Numbered from the stretch's first letter, positions 53,656 through 64,000 are shown. The stretch: 64,000 bases of DNA from an uncultured Tenacibaculum sp. (GCA_947492185.1 CANLMR010000002.1:411411-475410), one strand, 5' to 3'. Notes: a model not told the origin generated them from the sequence alone. Program-made: numbers and translations.

Positions 53656-54926
53656 AGAAATTTTTTAAAATAATTGGAATTGCATTAGTGCTACTAGTTG
53701 TATTTTTTTTAGTTGTTATTTTTACTAAAAACGAATCACTTCCAACTGGTGAAAAAGGAGAAAAAGCTGAAGAATTAGCTCAAAAAATGTTAGCCGCATT
53801 AAATCACGAGGCTTACGAAAATGTTGAAGTTATAGAATGGTCTTTTAGAGGAACTAATTTTTATAAATGGCATAAACAACAAGGTAAAGTTGATGTTTCT
53901 TGGGAAGAAAACAAAGTTGTTTTAAATACTAATTCTCCAGAACAAAGTGAAGTTTATATTAATGGAAATAAAGTTGAAAACTCTGAATTAATTCAAAAAG
54001 CACAATCTTACTTTAATAACGATAGTTTTTGGTTAATCGCGCCATACAAAGTTATGGATAGTGGTGTGGAAAGAAGTATTATAAAACATGACGATAAAGA
54101 TGCTTTATTAGTTACGTACACTTCTGGTGGTTCTACTCCTGGTGATTCTTATTTATGGATTTTAGATGAAAACAACTTTCCTACTGCATATAAAATGTGG
54201 ACTAGCATTATTCCTATTGGAGGAATTGAAGCTTCTTGGAGTGATTGGAAAGATACAGAAGCTGGGTTTAAACTTCCTACAAAACACGATACAAATTTTT
54301 TCGATTTATCAATAGATATGGGAAACCCTAAAGCTTCTACTCCTTATGCTGATGCTTTAGCTAATAAAGTTTTAAAAGCTATTAAACATGAAGCATACAA
54401 AACAACGAATAACATAGAATGGAGTTTTGGAGGTAGACGTTTTTTCAAATGGAATAAAAAAGAACATATTGCAGAAGTAAAATGGGATACGACTAAAGTT
54501 ATACTTCATCCGAATAACTTAGAAAAAAGTACAATTTATTTTAACGATAAGCTTTCAGATAGTAAAGACAAAACAATCATTAAAAAAGCTGAAGATTACT
54601 TTAACAATGATAGTTTCTGGTTGGTTGCTCCGCACAAACTTTTTGAATCTGGAATTTTAAGAACTGTAAAGGTTGTTGATGATAAAGAAGCTCTTTTAGT
54701 AAAATACACTACAGGAGGTACAACTCCGGGTGATTCATATTTATGGATTTTAGATGAGAATTACGTACCTAAAAGTTACAAAATGTATGTTCCAAGTATG
54801 AAAATGGAAGGTGTTCCTTCAACTTGGGAAGATTGGATTACAACAGAAAGCGGAACGTTATTACCTAAAATGCATAGATTTGGCAATAATGGTGAATTAA
54901 GTATGGGTGAGGTTAAAGGATTTTAA
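53652..54926 (+). CDS. Membrane-anchored protein with two tandem copies of one domain
   Basis: 424 residues. One N-terminal membrane helix (about 4-24), then two copies of an approximately 190-residue domain at about 38-218 and 235-415. Each copy contains HEAY, a NIEWSF/VIEWSF strand, YFNNDSFWL followed by IAP or VAP, GGSTPGDSYLWILDEN or GGTTPGDSYLWILDEN and a final WxDW block. No catalytic motif or family is recognised. The topology places both domains in the periplasm. The 4-bp overlap with the ATP-grasp gene suggests a shared task. Confidence 0.8.
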   Translation: MKKFFKIIGIALVLLVVFFLVVIFTKNESLPTGEKGEKAEELAQKMLAALNHEAYENVEVIEWSFRGTNFYKWHKQQGKVDVSWEENKVVLNTNSPEQSEVYINGNKVENSELIQKAQSYFNNDSFWLIAPYKVMDSGVERSIIKHDDKDALLVTYTSGGSTPGDSYLWILDENNFPTAYKMWTSIIPIGGIEASWSDWKDTEAGFKLPTKHDTNFFDLSIDMGNPKASTPYADALANKVLKAIKHEAYKTTNNIEWSFGGRRFFKWNKKEHIAEVKWDTTKVILHPNNLEKSTIYFNDKLSDSKDKTIIKKAEDYFNNDSFWLVAPHKLFESGILRTVKVVDDKEALLVKYTTGGTTPGDSYLWILDENYVPKSYKMYVPSMKMEGVPSTWEDWITTESGTLLPKMHRFGNNGELSMGEVKGF

Positions 54927-55077
54927 ATAAAATCATGAAAACCTTTTTTAAAAGCCAAAATCCAAAGTACATAATTAAGAAACCGAAAATCCAAATCTTT
55001 GCGAAGTCACTAATTCTTCCTGTGTAAGAAATAAATTTATCTAATAAATAATTTAGAAAGTTTTTTATGGTTTTCAT
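54913..55077 (-). CDS. Possible small membrane protein, 54 residues
   Basis: An ORF too short for the usual cut-off: ATG at 55077, stop at 54913. It starts MKTIKNFLNYLLDKFISYTG, has one membrane helix near 25-45 (KIWIFGFLIMYFGFWLL) and ends in a basic, hydrophobic tail. It overlaps the end of the plus-strand gene by 14 bp and is convergent with it. Start codon, amphipathic N-terminus and a clean transmembrane helix speak for a real gene; the lack of a recognised family and its A/T-rich content speak against. Confidence 0.4.
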   Translation of the reverse strand: MKTIKNFLNYLLDKFISYTGRISDFAKIWIFGFLIMYFGFWLLKKVFMILFKIL

Positions 55078-55128
55078 AACGTGTTCAAATATATAGAAAC
55101 TTAATTTATTCGTTCATATATAAAATCC

Positions 55129-55136
55129 TACTTTTG
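55129..55136 (+). promoter_or_regulatory. -7 box abutting the trmD start
   Basis: TACTTTTG, exact TAnnTTTG match, 4 bp before the ATG at 55141. Confidence 0.45.
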
Positions 55137-55140
55137 CAAA

Positions 55141-55818
55141 ATGCGCGTAGATATAATTACTGTTGAACCTGATTTAATTAAAAGCCCTTTTCAAAACTCT
55201 ATGATGAAAAGAGCTATTGATAAAGGTTTAGCTGAAGTAAACTTTCATAACTTAAGAGAATTTGGACAAGGAAATTATCGTCAAATAGACGATTATCAAT
55301 TTGGTGGTGGTGCCGGTATGGTTTTAATGATAGAACCTATTGCAAAGTGTATTGAAGGATTATTAGCAGAAAGAAGTTATGATGAAATTATTTACATGAC
55401 ACCTGATGCTCCTACTTTAAATCAGGCTACGGCAAATACTTTATCCTTAACTGAGAATATTATTATTCTTACAGGTCATTACAAAGGTGTTGACCAACGC
55501 GTAAGAGATAAATATATTACTAAAGAAATATCTATTGGAGATTATGTATTAACAGGAGGAGAATTAGCAGCTGCTGTTTTATGCGATGCTGTAATCCGTT
55601 TAATACCTGGAGTGTTAGGAGATGAAACTTCTGCCCTAACTGATTCTTTTCAAGATAATTTATTATCTCCCCCAGTATATACAAGACCATCAGAATATGA
55701 AGGCATGAAAGTTCCTGATGTTTTATTATCTGGAAATTTTCCAAAGATAGAAGAATGGCGTTCAGACAAAGCTTATGAACGCACTAAAGAAATAAGACCC
55801 GATTTATTAGATGAATAG
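55141..55818 (+). CDS. trmD: tRNA (guanine-N1)-methyltransferase
   Basis: 225 residues. SPOUT methyltransferase that methylates G37 of tRNA. Signatures: [31 protein letters not shown] (knot region), [32 protein letters not shown] and [17 protein letters not shown]. All active residues of the knot are present. In many bacteria trmD sits in rpsP-rimM-trmD-rplS; here rplS is near but a GT39 gene intervenes and rpsP and rimM are absent. It overlaps the GT39 gene by 8 bp. Confidence 0.96.
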   Translation: MRVDIITVEPDLIKSPFQNSMMKRAIDKGLAEVNFHNLREFGQGNYRQIDDYQFGGGAGMVLMIEPIAKCIEGLLAERSYDEIIYMTPDAPTLNQATANTLSLTENIIILTGHYKGVDQRVRDKYITKEISIGDYVLTGGELAAAVLCDAVIRLIPGVLGDETSALTDSFQDNLLSPPVYTRPSEYEGMKVPDVLLSGNFPKIEEWRSDKAYERTKEIRPDLLDE

Positions 55819-57289
55819 CATTAAAGAGCTTATTAAAAAGTATCCTGTTTTAAGTATTGTTTTAGGCTTTCAAGTTTTTCGCTTAATACTTTTACCATTC
55901 ATGGGATTAATGCCCCAAGATGCATATTACCATTTTTATGGTGAAAATTTATCTTGGTCATATTTTGATCATCCTGGTATGATTGGATACATATTACGTT
56001 TATTTACAGTTCTTTTTGGAAAATCGGTATTTGTAGTAAAACTTGCTGATTTTGTAGTTACATCATTGACCTTATTTAGTTTTTACAAGTTAGGAGAATG
56101 TTTCTTATCTAAGGAAAAACTGAATAGAGCTATAATATTAATAGCTTCAACATTCTTTATTTCTATATTATCATTCAATTCTACTCCTGATGTTCCTTTA
56201 TTGCTATTTTGGACATTAAGTATACTTTTCTTGTATAAAGCTATTTTTGAAGAGAAAAAAACTTTTTGGATTTACGCTGGTATCACTATGGGACTAGCTT
56301 TCGATAGTAAATACACTGGTTTATTATTACAAATTGGAATATTAGCATTTACAATATTCTCAAAAAAATATAGAAAATTATTATGGTCTCCTTGGCTATG
56401 GAGTTCATTGCTAATTTCTGCTCTGGTTACATTTCCTGTTTGGTATTGGAATTATCATAATGATTTTGCTTCATTCTTGTTCCAATCATCTAACAGAACA
56501 AGCAGTATTTCAAAATTCAAAATTTCACCAAAGTATTTCTTTGGGGCCATAGGACATCAATCTTTATTATTATTACCTATTTTATTTGGAGCATTCCTCT
56601 TATTTACATTCAAGTTTGTAAAACGATTTCTAACAAAATTTAAATTACCAAAAAGCAAAACATTATTCTTATTAGCGTTCTTTATTCCTACTTTTTTAGG
56701 CTTCTTCTCTTTAACACCAATATATTGGGTAAAATTAAATTGGATGATGCCTTCATACGTTACTGGAATTATTCTAATCAGTATTTTTATTTCAAAAAAA
56801 TGGGTTCGTTATCAAGTTTTAGTTTCTATTATAATTCATTTTTTAGTAAGCATTCAATTACTATTTTACGTGGTTCCTATTAAAAGTGATGATACTTGGG
56901 TAGGTTGGAAAGAATTAGCAAATGAAATTGAAGTTTTACAGAAACAATATCAAAATACTTTTGTTTTTTCAAATGATGGTTACAAAACATCTGCAGCTTT
57001 AAACTTCTTTATGGATCAAAAAGTATATGCTCAGAATATTGTTGGATTACATGCATTACATTTTGATTACTTAGAAGATGATTTAAAAATACTAAATGGA
57101 CAAAATGCTTTTTTTATTGATTCTGACAAACGATTTAAAAATGAAGATAAAAAAGGAACGATTCTTTCAGAAATAACGCCCTTTTTTCAAAAAACTATAG
57201 AACTGGAGCCAATTATTATTACTATAAACGGAAAAAAGGTTAGAAAGTTTTGGGTATACTATTGTTCTAATTATCAGTACAAAAAATAA
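55811..57289 (+). CDS. GT39-type membrane glycosyltransferase
   Basis: 492 residues with about ten to twelve hydrophobic helices. The first periplasmic loop has the acidic [20 protein letters not shown] motif, whose Asp is the expected catalytic residue of the ArnT/PMT family, and the C-terminal third is soluble. These enzymes move a sugar from a polyprenyl carrier to lipid or protein on the periplasmic side. The acceptor is unknown. It overlaps trmD by 8 bp. Confidence 0.88.
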   Translation: MNSIKELIKKYPVLSIVLGFQVFRLILLPFMGLMPQDAYYHFYGENLSWSYFDHPGMIGYILRLFTVLFGKSVFVVKLADFVVTSLTLFSFYKLGECFLSKEKLNRAIILIASTFFISILSFNSTPDVPLLLFWTLSILFLYKAIFEEKKTFWIYAGITMGLAFDSKYTGLLLQIGILAFTIFSKKYRKLLWSPWLWSSLLISALVTFPVWYWNYHNDFASFLFQSSNRTSSISKFKISPKYFFGAIGHQSLLLLPILFGAFLLFTFKFVKRFLTKFKLPKSKTLFLLAFFIPTFLGFFSLTPIYWVKLNWMMPSYVTGIILISIFISKKWVRYQVLVSIIIHFLVSIQLLFYVVPIKSDDTWVGWKELANEIEVLQKQYQNTFVFSNDGYKTSAALNFFMDQKVYAQNIVGLHALHFDYLEDDLKILNGQNAFFIDSDKRFKNEDKKGTILSEITPFFQKTIELEPIIITINGKKVRKFWVYYCSNYQYKK

Positions 57290-57323
57290 TTAAATTATAT
57301 TTTTTTATTTAGAATCAAACTCA

Positions 57324-57331
57324 TAAATTTG
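57324..57331 (+). promoter_or_regulatory. -7 promoter box of rplS
   Basis: TAAATTTG, exact consensus match, about 70 bp before the rplS ATG, so transcription would begin about 57335-57338, at the foot of the leader hairpin. Confidence 0.5.
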
Positions 57332-57336
57332 CACGC

Positions 57337-57394
57337 ACAAAATCAACCTCTGACGAAAATCGTGAATGTTGTTTTGTAAAATCTTAAAGATTTT
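57337..57394 (+). promoter_or_regulatory. Structured leader of rplS (candidate ribosomal-protein leader)
   Basis: Two hairpins precede the gene. The first: ACAAAA (57337-57342), bulged T, CAAC (57344-57347) pairs with GTTG (57368-57371) and TTTTGT (57372-57377), enclosing ACG/CGT with an AAAAT loop (57353-57363). The second: AAAATCT (57378-57384) with AGATTTT (57388-57394), loop TAA, ending 5 bp before the ATG. Such a layout fits feedback control by L19; known flavobacterial rplS leaders exist in RNA family collections as far as I recall, but I cannot check the match. Confidence 0.5.
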
Positions 57395-57399
57395 TAAAA

Positions 57400-57747
57400 A
57401 TGGATTTAATTAAATTTGTTCAAAACGAATTCGTTACTAAAAACGATTTACCAGAATTCGCAGCAGGAGATACAATTACTGTATACTACGAAATTAAAGA
57501 AGGAAATAAAACTCGTACTCAGTTCTTTAGAGGGGTTGTAATTCAAAAAAGAGGAAGTGGTTCTTCTGAAACTTTTACTATTAGAAAAATGTCAGGTACT
57601 GTAGGTGTAGAGCGTATCTTCCCTATTAACTTGCCTTCTATTCAAAAGATAGAAATTAATAAAACAGGAAAAGTACGTAGAGCTAGAATTTTCTACTTTA
57701 GAGGACTTACTGGTAAGAAAGCTAGAATTAAAGAAAGAAGAAATTAA
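57400..57747 (+). CDS. rplS: 50S ribosomal protein L19
   Basis: 115 residues, normal length. Located at the 30S-50S interface. Family signatures: FAAGDTITVYYEIKEGNKTR, QFFRGVVIQKRGSGSSETFT, IRKMSGTVGVERIFPINLPS and the end RRARIFYFRGLTGKKARIKE. Transcribed from its own promoter with a structured leader and ended by a strong terminator. Confidence 0.98.
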   Translation: MDLIKFVQNEFVTKNDLPEFAAGDTITVYYEIKEGNKTRTQFFRGVVIQKRGSGSSETFTIRKMSGTVGVERIFPINLPSIQKIEINKTGKVRRARIFYFRGLTGKKARIKERRN

Positions 57748-57765
57748 TTCTTTACACAAAATATT

Positions 57766-57799
57766 AAAAAACGATGTTAAATTAACATCGTTTTTTTTT
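57766..57799 (+). terminator. Terminator of rplS
   Basis: Perfect stem of the CGATGTTA type (about 57772-57779 with 57783-57790, extended by A/T pairs) and a 9-T run. Confidence 0.92.
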
Positions 57800-57882
57800 G
57801 CTTTAATTTAAAAATTAAAGATAATTCAATAAAACTTGAATTTTAATAAAAATTTAATATTTAAAAAACCATTTGTAATACT

Positions 57883-57890
57883 TAAATTTG
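57883..57890 (+). promoter_or_regulatory. -7 promoter box of icd
   Basis: TAAATTTG, exact consensus, 31 bp before the ATG at 57922. No TTG in the -33 window. Confidence 0.45.
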
Positions 57891-57918
57891 CACCACTTCA
57901 AACAAAATAACTAGTTAA

Positions 57919-60147
<2,229 letters not shown>

Positions 60148-60166
60148 TTAGAATATTTTGTAGTAT

Positions 60167-60194
60167 AAAGCCGGTTAAAAAACCGGCTTTTTTT
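60167..60194 (+). terminator. Bidirectional terminator, icd / MscS gene
   Basis: Perfect 10-bp stem AAAGCCGGTT with AACCGGCTTT, AAAA loop, T-run on the plus strand. Serves convergent genes. Confidence 0.9.
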
Positions 60195-60199
60195 ATGTT

Positions 60200-61030
60200 T
60201 TATTTTGTCATTGTTACAATTCTTTGAGGTAATGGTGCTTCATAACCGGCATTTCCTAATGCTTCAACAATCTTTTGTCTTGTATCCCAATATACATCCC
60301 AATAATTATTACAATCTACATAAGGTAAAGCTAATAGTTCAACACTATTAATTCCTAAATTATTAACCGCAACTCTTGGCTCCTTCCCTTCTCCATTCAA
60401 AACATTTTTATCATTTTTAAGAACTTCTAAAACTATACTTTTTGCTTTTTCAATATCTGAACCATATCGTATAGCAAACGGCATATCAACTCTTAAATTT
60501 CCTATAGCAGTTAAATTCGTAATTTTATTGGACGTTATAGTTGAATTTGGAATAATTTCTGTCTCATTCTGAAAAGTCTCAATAACAGTAACAAAAACAG
60601 AAATTTCTTTAACAAATCCAAAAGCTCCATTTGTTTTAATTAAATCACCTACTTTAAAAGGTCTAAAAATCAACAACATAATCCCTGAAGCTAAATGCCC
60701 TAATGAACCATTAAACGCACTACCAATAGCAAAAGCAGCAGCAGCAATTACGGCTGCAAAAGAAGCAGTTGGAACTCCTACAATACCAGCGATTGAAATT
60801 AATAATAATGCCTTTAATGCAAATCCAATAAGTGTAATTAAAAAAGGACGCAAAGTTTCATCTACATGTTTACTTTCAAACATCCTTGAAACAGTTTTCA
60901 TTATCATACGGATAATCCATAAACCTAAGATTAACGCTGCTAATGCACCTAATAGTTTAAGTCCCCAGTCTCCAAAACCTGAAGCAATTGTATTATAAAA
61001 ATTTGATAGTGATTGTGTTAATGTTTCCAT
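60200..61030 (-). CDS. MscS-family small mechanosensitive channel
   Basis: 276 residues, close to E. coli MscS in length. Membrane helices near 20-42, 60-82 and 86-112; the third, pore-lining helix is the Gly/Ala-packed AAAAFAIGSAFNGSLGHLAS, followed by GIMLLIFRPFKVGDLI and the beta domain (SVFVTVIETFQNETEIIPNS, GNLRVDMPFAIRYGSDIEKA). It opens under membrane tension to release solutes on osmotic down-shock. Monocistronic, and divergent from murQ. Confidence 0.93.
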   Translation of the reverse strand: METLTQSLSNFYNTIASGFGDWGLKLLGALAALILGLWIIRMIMKTVSRMFESKHVDETLRPFLITLIGFALKALLLISIAGIVGVPTASFAAVIAAAAFAIGSAFNGSLGHLASGIMLLIFRPFKVGDLIKTNGAFGFVKEISVFVTVIETFQNETEIIPNSTITSNKITNLTAIGNLRVDMPFAIRYGSDIEKAKSIVLEVLKNDKNVLNGEGKEPRVAVNNLGINSVELLALPYVDCNNYWDVYWDTRQKIVEALGNAGYEAPLPQRIVTMTK

Positions 61031-61085
61031 TTCTTTATATTTATTTGAATTCAGTAATAAGACACTACAAAATAGATTTTGTCAC

Positions 61086-61114
61086 TTGGTTACTGATAAT
61101 TAATCGTAAATTTG
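61086..61114 (+). promoter_or_regulatory. Promoter of the murQ operon
   Basis: TTG (61086-61088), 18-nt spacer, TAAATTTG (61107-61114), then 4 bp to the ATG at 61119. The only one of the start-abutting boxes with a TTG at about -33. Confidence 0.5.
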
Positions 61115-61118
61115 GAAT

Positions 61119-61934
61119 ATGGATTTTATTAAAACCACAGAGCAAGATTCTAAATACAATAATCTTGAACAAATGTCTACTTCTGATTTATTGAATAATA
61201 TCAATAATGAAGATAAAACTGTTCCTTTAGCGATAGAAAAAGCTATTCCTCAAATTGAGCAATTAGTTGATATTACTGTTGAAAAATTAAAAAATGGTGG
61301 GAGACTTTTTTATATGGGTGCTGGAACAAGTGGAAGATTGGGTATTGTAGATGCTTCAGAATGTCCTCCTACTTTTGGTGTTTCGCATGAGTTAGTTATT
61401 GGATTAATTGCTGGAGGAGATTCAGCTATTAGAAAAGCTGTAGAATTTGCTGAAGATTCTAAAGAACAAGGATGGAAAGATTTACAAGAATATAATATTT
61501 CTAAAAACGATGTTGTAATTGGTATAGCTGCATCTGGTACTACTCCTTATGTTATTAATACTTTAAAAAAATGTAACGATCATAATATAACTACAGGTTG
61601 TATAACCTGTAATAAAAAAAGTCCATTAGAATTAACAGCACAGTTTCCAATAACTGTTGTTGTAGGTCCTGAATTTGTTACAGGAAGCTCTAGAATGAAA
61701 GCTGGTACTGCTCAAAAACTAGTACTTAATATGATCTCTACTTCTACTATGATTAAACTAGGAAAAGTAAAAGGAAACAAAATGGTAGATATGCAATTGT
61801 CTAATAATAAGCTAGTGGATCGAGGTGAGAAAATGTTGGTTTCAGAATTAAATATTGATAAGAGTAAAGCCAAAGAATTATTAAAAAAATACGGAAGTGT
61901 AAGAGAAGTAATTAAAACGTTTAATAATGACTGA
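61119..61934 (+). CDS. murQ: N-acetylmuramic acid 6-phosphate etherase
   Basis: 271 residues. Cleaves the lactyl ether of MurNAc-6-phosphate to GlcNAc-6-phosphate, a peptidoglycan recycling step. SIS domain with FYMGAGTSGRLGIVDASECP (about 62-81; the Glu is catalytic), GLIAGGDSAIRKAVEFAED, GIAASGTTPYVI and the conserved VTGSSRMKAGTAQKLVLNM. About 30 residues shorter than E. coli MurQ at the C-terminus, as is usual in Bacteroidota. It overlaps the DUF6095 gene by 8 bp. Confidence 0.95.
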   Translation: MDFIKTTEQDSKYNNLEQMSTSDLLNNINNEDKTVPLAIEKAIPQIEQLVDITVEKLKNGGRLFYMGAGTSGRLGIVDASECPPTFGVSHELVIGLIAGGDSAIRKAVEFAEDSKEQGWKDLQEYNISKNDVVIGIAASGTTPYVINTLKKCNDHNITTGCITCNKKSPLELTAQFPITVVVGPEFVTGSSRMKAGTAQKLVLNMISTSTMIKLGKVKGNKMVDMQLSNNKLVDRGEKMLVSELNIDKSKAKELLKKYGSVREVIKTFNND

Positions 61935-62163
61935 AAAATCATACGATAAGCCTATCAAAAATTTTCTTTTCTTATTGGGGCTTTTGATTATTTCCCCATT
62001 AATGTTAAGTTTAGCATTTCGAGCCTTAAGGACTTTTAAAGAAATGCCAAAAGCATTATTTGGATATGCACTTTTAATAGTTGCCGTATGCTTAATTTTA
62101 TTTACAATATATTTTGGTTTCAAAGCTTTTAAAATCTTATTAAACTATTTATTTGATAATTAA
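61927..62163 (+). CDS. DUF6095 family membrane protein
   Basis: 78 residues with two membrane helices (about 12-32 and 45-68). The family is small and seen in Flavobacteriaceae beside murQ. Function unknown. It overlaps murQ by 8 bp and precedes the ATP-grasp gene by 2 bp, so the three form an operon. Confidence 0.82.
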   Translation: MTEKSYDKPIKNFLFLLGLLIISPLMLSLAFRALRTFKEMPKALFGYALLIVAVCLILFTIYFGFKAFKILLNYLFDN

Positions 62164-62165
62164 AT

Positions 62166-63215
62166 TTGATTAATAAAACTACCATACAAAAATATTTAAA
62201 TTGGGAATATTGGCCATCTTCCATGTTCTACGTCCCTAACTTACCTTATGCCTTCTACCTAGCCTTTAAAGCAAAACATGCTGCTTTTTTCAGTGCTGCA
62301 AATCCCGCTATTAAAAGTTCTGGAAATGGAACCGAAAGTAAATTTGAAACCATTCAATTAGTTCCTGAAAAGTTTAGACCAAAATCTGTTTTAATTAAAC
62401 CTAAAACTGATTTTTCTGAAGTTATTAATAAAATCGAAAAAACCGAAATTGAATTTCCTTTAATCGCTAAACCTGATATTGGATTTAGAGGTTTACTTGT
62501 TAAGAAAATTGATTCAGAAAAAGAATTAGAAGAATATTTAAATAATTATCCTATCAACATAATTATTCAAGAGTTCTTGGATTATGAAAATGAATGTGGA
62601 GTTTTTTATCACAGGCAACCAAATGAAAAAAATGGTAGAATTAGCTCTGTTACACTTAAAAAATTTATATCGGTAATTGGTAATGGTGAATCAACCTTAA
62701 AAAAACTGATTTTAAATGATAAAAGAGCAAAATTGTACATTGATTTGTTTGAAACCATTCATGAGAATAATCTAAATAAAATTCCTAAAAAAAGTGAGGT
62801 TGTAAAATTAACTGTAATTGGAAATCATTCAAAAGGAACACAATTCATAAACGGAAATCATTTAATATCTAATAAATTAACTCAAACCTTTGATGAGCTG
62901 AGTCATTCAATTGAAGGTTGGTATTACGGTAGAGTCGATATTAAATATAACAATTTCAAAGAATTAGAAAATGGCACTGATTATAAAGTTTTAGAGATTA
63001 ATGGAATTATTGCGGAACCAACTCATATTTATGATGCCAAAAACTTTACTTACTTTAATGCTTTAAAGGAAATTAGGAGTCATTGGAAATCTTTATTTCA
63101 AATCTCTGTAGAGAATCATAAAGCTAAAAATATACCATATAAAAGTGTTAAAAAATTTGTTAATGAAATGTTAGAATTGAGAAATTACATTTCGTCGATA
63201 AAAAAACTCCATTGA
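62166..63215 (+). CDS. ATP-grasp protein (D-alanine-D-alanine ligase-like)
   Basis: 349 residues. The N-terminus WEYWPSSMFYVPNLPYAFYL with SAANPAI is typical of a Bacteroidota ATP-grasp group that is often annotated as D-alanine-D-alanine ligase, though it is not standard Ddl. ATP-grasp motifs: FPLIAKPDIGFRG (about 97-109), IIQEFLDYENECGVFYHR and the late YYGRVDIKYNNF with VLEINGIIAEPTHIYD (metal Glu and Asn). The start is TTG at 62166, 2 bp after DUF6095; the next Met (codon 20) would remove the conserved WEYWP. It may act in peptidoglycan or surface ligation, fitting the murQ operon. Confidence 0.82.
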   Translation: MINKTTIQKYLNWEYWPSSMFYVPNLPYAFYLAFKAKHAAFFSAANPAIKSSGNGTESKFETIQLVPEKFRPKSVLIKPKTDFSEVINKIEKTEIEFPLIAKPDIGFRGLLVKKIDSEKELEEYLNNYPINIIIQEFLDYENECGVFYHRQPNEKNGRISSVTLKKFISVIGNGESTLKKLILNDKRAKLYIDLFETIHENNLNKIPKKSEVVKLTVIGNHSKGTQFINGNHLISNKLTQTFDELSHSIEGWYYGRVDIKYNNFKELENGTDYKVLEINGIIAEPTHIYDAKNFTYFNALKEIRSHWKSLFQISVENHKAKNIPYKSVKKFVNEMLELRNYISSIKKLH

Positions 63216-63312
63216 AAGAATAAATAAGCTACCCCACCTAAATAACCTCCTGTATATTCATGTTTTGTGACTATTTTTTTCCCCGTGTGTCAAATAAATA
63301 AAACAGATTTAT

Positions 63313-63345
63313 TACTTTTAAACAATGAAATTCCCCATCTTATGA
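63313..63345 (+). promoter_or_regulatory. -7 box with a six-codon leader ORF overlapping the next start
   Basis: TACTTTTA (63313-63320) is followed 4 bp later by an ATG (63325) that opens a six-codon frame, MKFPIL, ending with TGA at 63343-63345. That TGA overlaps the ATG of the collagen-like gene (63342) as ATGA. If transcription starts at the 63325 ATG, the short frame would couple translation into the main gene. Confidence 0.35.
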
Positions 63346-64000
63346 AAAAAATAATTACCCTACTCATTGTTTTTGTTGGATTCTTAAGTTACTCTCAAGT
63401 AAAAGTTGGGGATAACCCAAATGTTATTGATATAAATTCACTTCTTGAATTAGAAAGCAATGGCAAAGTATTTGTTTTAACAAGAGTTAATACTGCTCAA
63501 ATGAATAGTATTACTCCACTAGAAGGAGCTCTTGTTTATAATACAGATGATAAATGCATTTTTCAATTTGATGGTACTAATTGGATTAATTTATGTAGTA
63601 CTTCATCAAGTAAACTCTTAGGATTTGATTCAACTACAAATATTTTAACTATTTCTGATGGTAATAGTGTAGATCTTTCTCCTCTAATAAATGATGCAGA
63701 TCCTGATCCAACTAACGAGGTCAATATTTCTTTTAGGGTAAATGGAGGGAATCTAGAAATAACAGACAGTAATGGTACTCTTTCTGTACCAATATCAGAT
63801 ATAGCAGCTCAAGGAGCAACTGGTGCTACAGGAGCAACTGGTCCTACTGGAACACCAGGTACCAATGGAACTAACGGAACAAATGGTACTGATGGAACCG
63901 ACGGTGCAGATGGAGCAACTGGTGCTACAGGGGCAACTGGTCCTACTGGAACACCAGGTACCAATGGAACTAACGGAACAAATGGTACTGATGGAACCGA
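63342..64000 (+). CDS. Secreted collagen-like repeat protein, 3' end outside window
   Basis: About 219 codons are visible and the frame is open at the window edge. Signal peptide [19 protein letters not shown]. Residues about 25-90 form a domain seen in flavobacterial surface proteins ([20 protein letters not shown], then [20 protein letters not shown] with Trp/Cys). A short acidic linker (about 115-155) leads into Gly-X-Y triplets from about 157 on ([20 protein letters not shown]). The Gly-X-Y array is encoded by a 99-bp repeat. It is probably exported and cell-surface attached; no C-terminal sorting signal can be judged because the end is missing. Confidence 0.85.
   Translation, partial: MKKIITLLIVFVGFLSYSQVKVGDNPNVIDINSLLELESNGKVFVLTRVNTAQMNSITPLEGALVYNTDDKCIFQFDGTNWINLCSTSSSKLLGFDSTTNILTISDGNSVDLSPLINDADPDPTNEVNISFRVNGGNLEITDSNGTLSVPISDIAAQGATGATGATGPTGTPGTNGTNGTNGTDGTDGADGATGATGATGPTGTPGTNGTNGTNGTDGT
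63813..64000 (+). repeat. 99-bp tandem repeat coding 11 Gly-X-Y triplets
   Basis: The unit starting at 63813 (GGAGCAACTGGTGCTACA) recurs at 63912; the two copies share the same 33-codon phrase with a single base change (GGA to GGG near 63930) over the visible part. The second copy runs off the window. Confidence 0.9.

Noticed and set aside
61593..61610. Perfect 7-bp hairpin ACAGGTT-GTAT-AACCTGT
   Set aside because: Inside murQ coding sequence (TTGCITCN region) and not followed by a T-run; taken as chance.
63813..64000. Tandem repeat considered as a CRISPR array
   Set aside because: The repeat is in frame, codes Gly-X-Y triplets, has no spacers and is part of one ORF.

Overview
The window reads as a chromosomal segment of a marine-type member of the Bacteroidota, most likely a Flavobacteriaceae of the Tenacibaculum/Polaribacter kind. 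Reasons: very AT-rich DNA; no Shine-Dalgarno tracts before starts; TAnnTTTG promoter boxes; lipoproteins and signal peptides of the MKKxx type; a HemC-HemD fusion; DUF4249, DUF6249, DUF6095 and DUF6263 family proteins; an STN-domain TonB-dependent receptor; and a monomeric isocitrate dehydrogenase next to rplS. The genus is inference. I found no tRNA, rRNA, CRISPR array, integrase, transposase or prophage gene.

Layout. 0-5 kb: two small secreted proteins, a two-domain VOC lipoprotein, then an ECF sigma factor with a small membrane partner, divergent from a DUF6249 membrane protein; both sides carry the same ECF-type promoter. 4.9-12 kb: a frameshifted M28 peptidase, an M23 peptidase, a YdeI-like protein, a large zinc metalloprotease, a TIGR01777 epimerase and a DUF6263 protein. 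12-20 kb: an E2 acyltransferase of a 2-oxo acid dehydrogenase, an alpha/beta hydrolase, a lipoprotein, a histidine kinase/response regulator pair and an SF2 helicase with C-terminal membrane helices.

20-33.3 kb: the complete C5 haem pathway. hemA, hemC-hemD, hemB, hemL, hemE and hemF lie on the minus strand, and an AraC regulator, hydrolase, SpoU methyltransferase, hemH and hemJ lie on the plus strand, the two sets diverging from about 29.3 kb. Together they take glutamyl-tRNA to protohaem, with HemJ as the protoporphyrinogen oxidase.

33.3-44.3 kb: two lipocalin-like lipoproteins, recR, a pepD-type dipeptidase, and an outer-membrane locus made of a secreted protein, an STN/TonB receptor, two tandem DUF4249 lipoproteins and an MG2-like protein. 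44.3-55 kb: ACP phosphodiesterase, gamma-glutamyltransferase, YbjQ, a VTT membrane protein, a VOC protein, a pseudouridine synthase, a MocR regulator divergent from a DinB/DUF1272/GNAT/flavin-binding operon, an ATP-grasp protein and a protein with an internal duplication. 55-64 kb: trmD, a GT39 transferase, rplS with a structured leader, icd, an MscS channel, murQ, DUF6095, a second ATP-grasp protein and the start of a collagen-like secreted protein built on a 99-bp repeat.

The main non-coding signals are the divergent ECF promoters at 2912-3005, a recurrent TAnnTTTR-N4-start arrangement that suggests leaderless mRNAs, a REP-like palindrome between hemL and hemB, a candidate MocR operator, a folded leader before rplS, and a set of strong intrinsic terminators.
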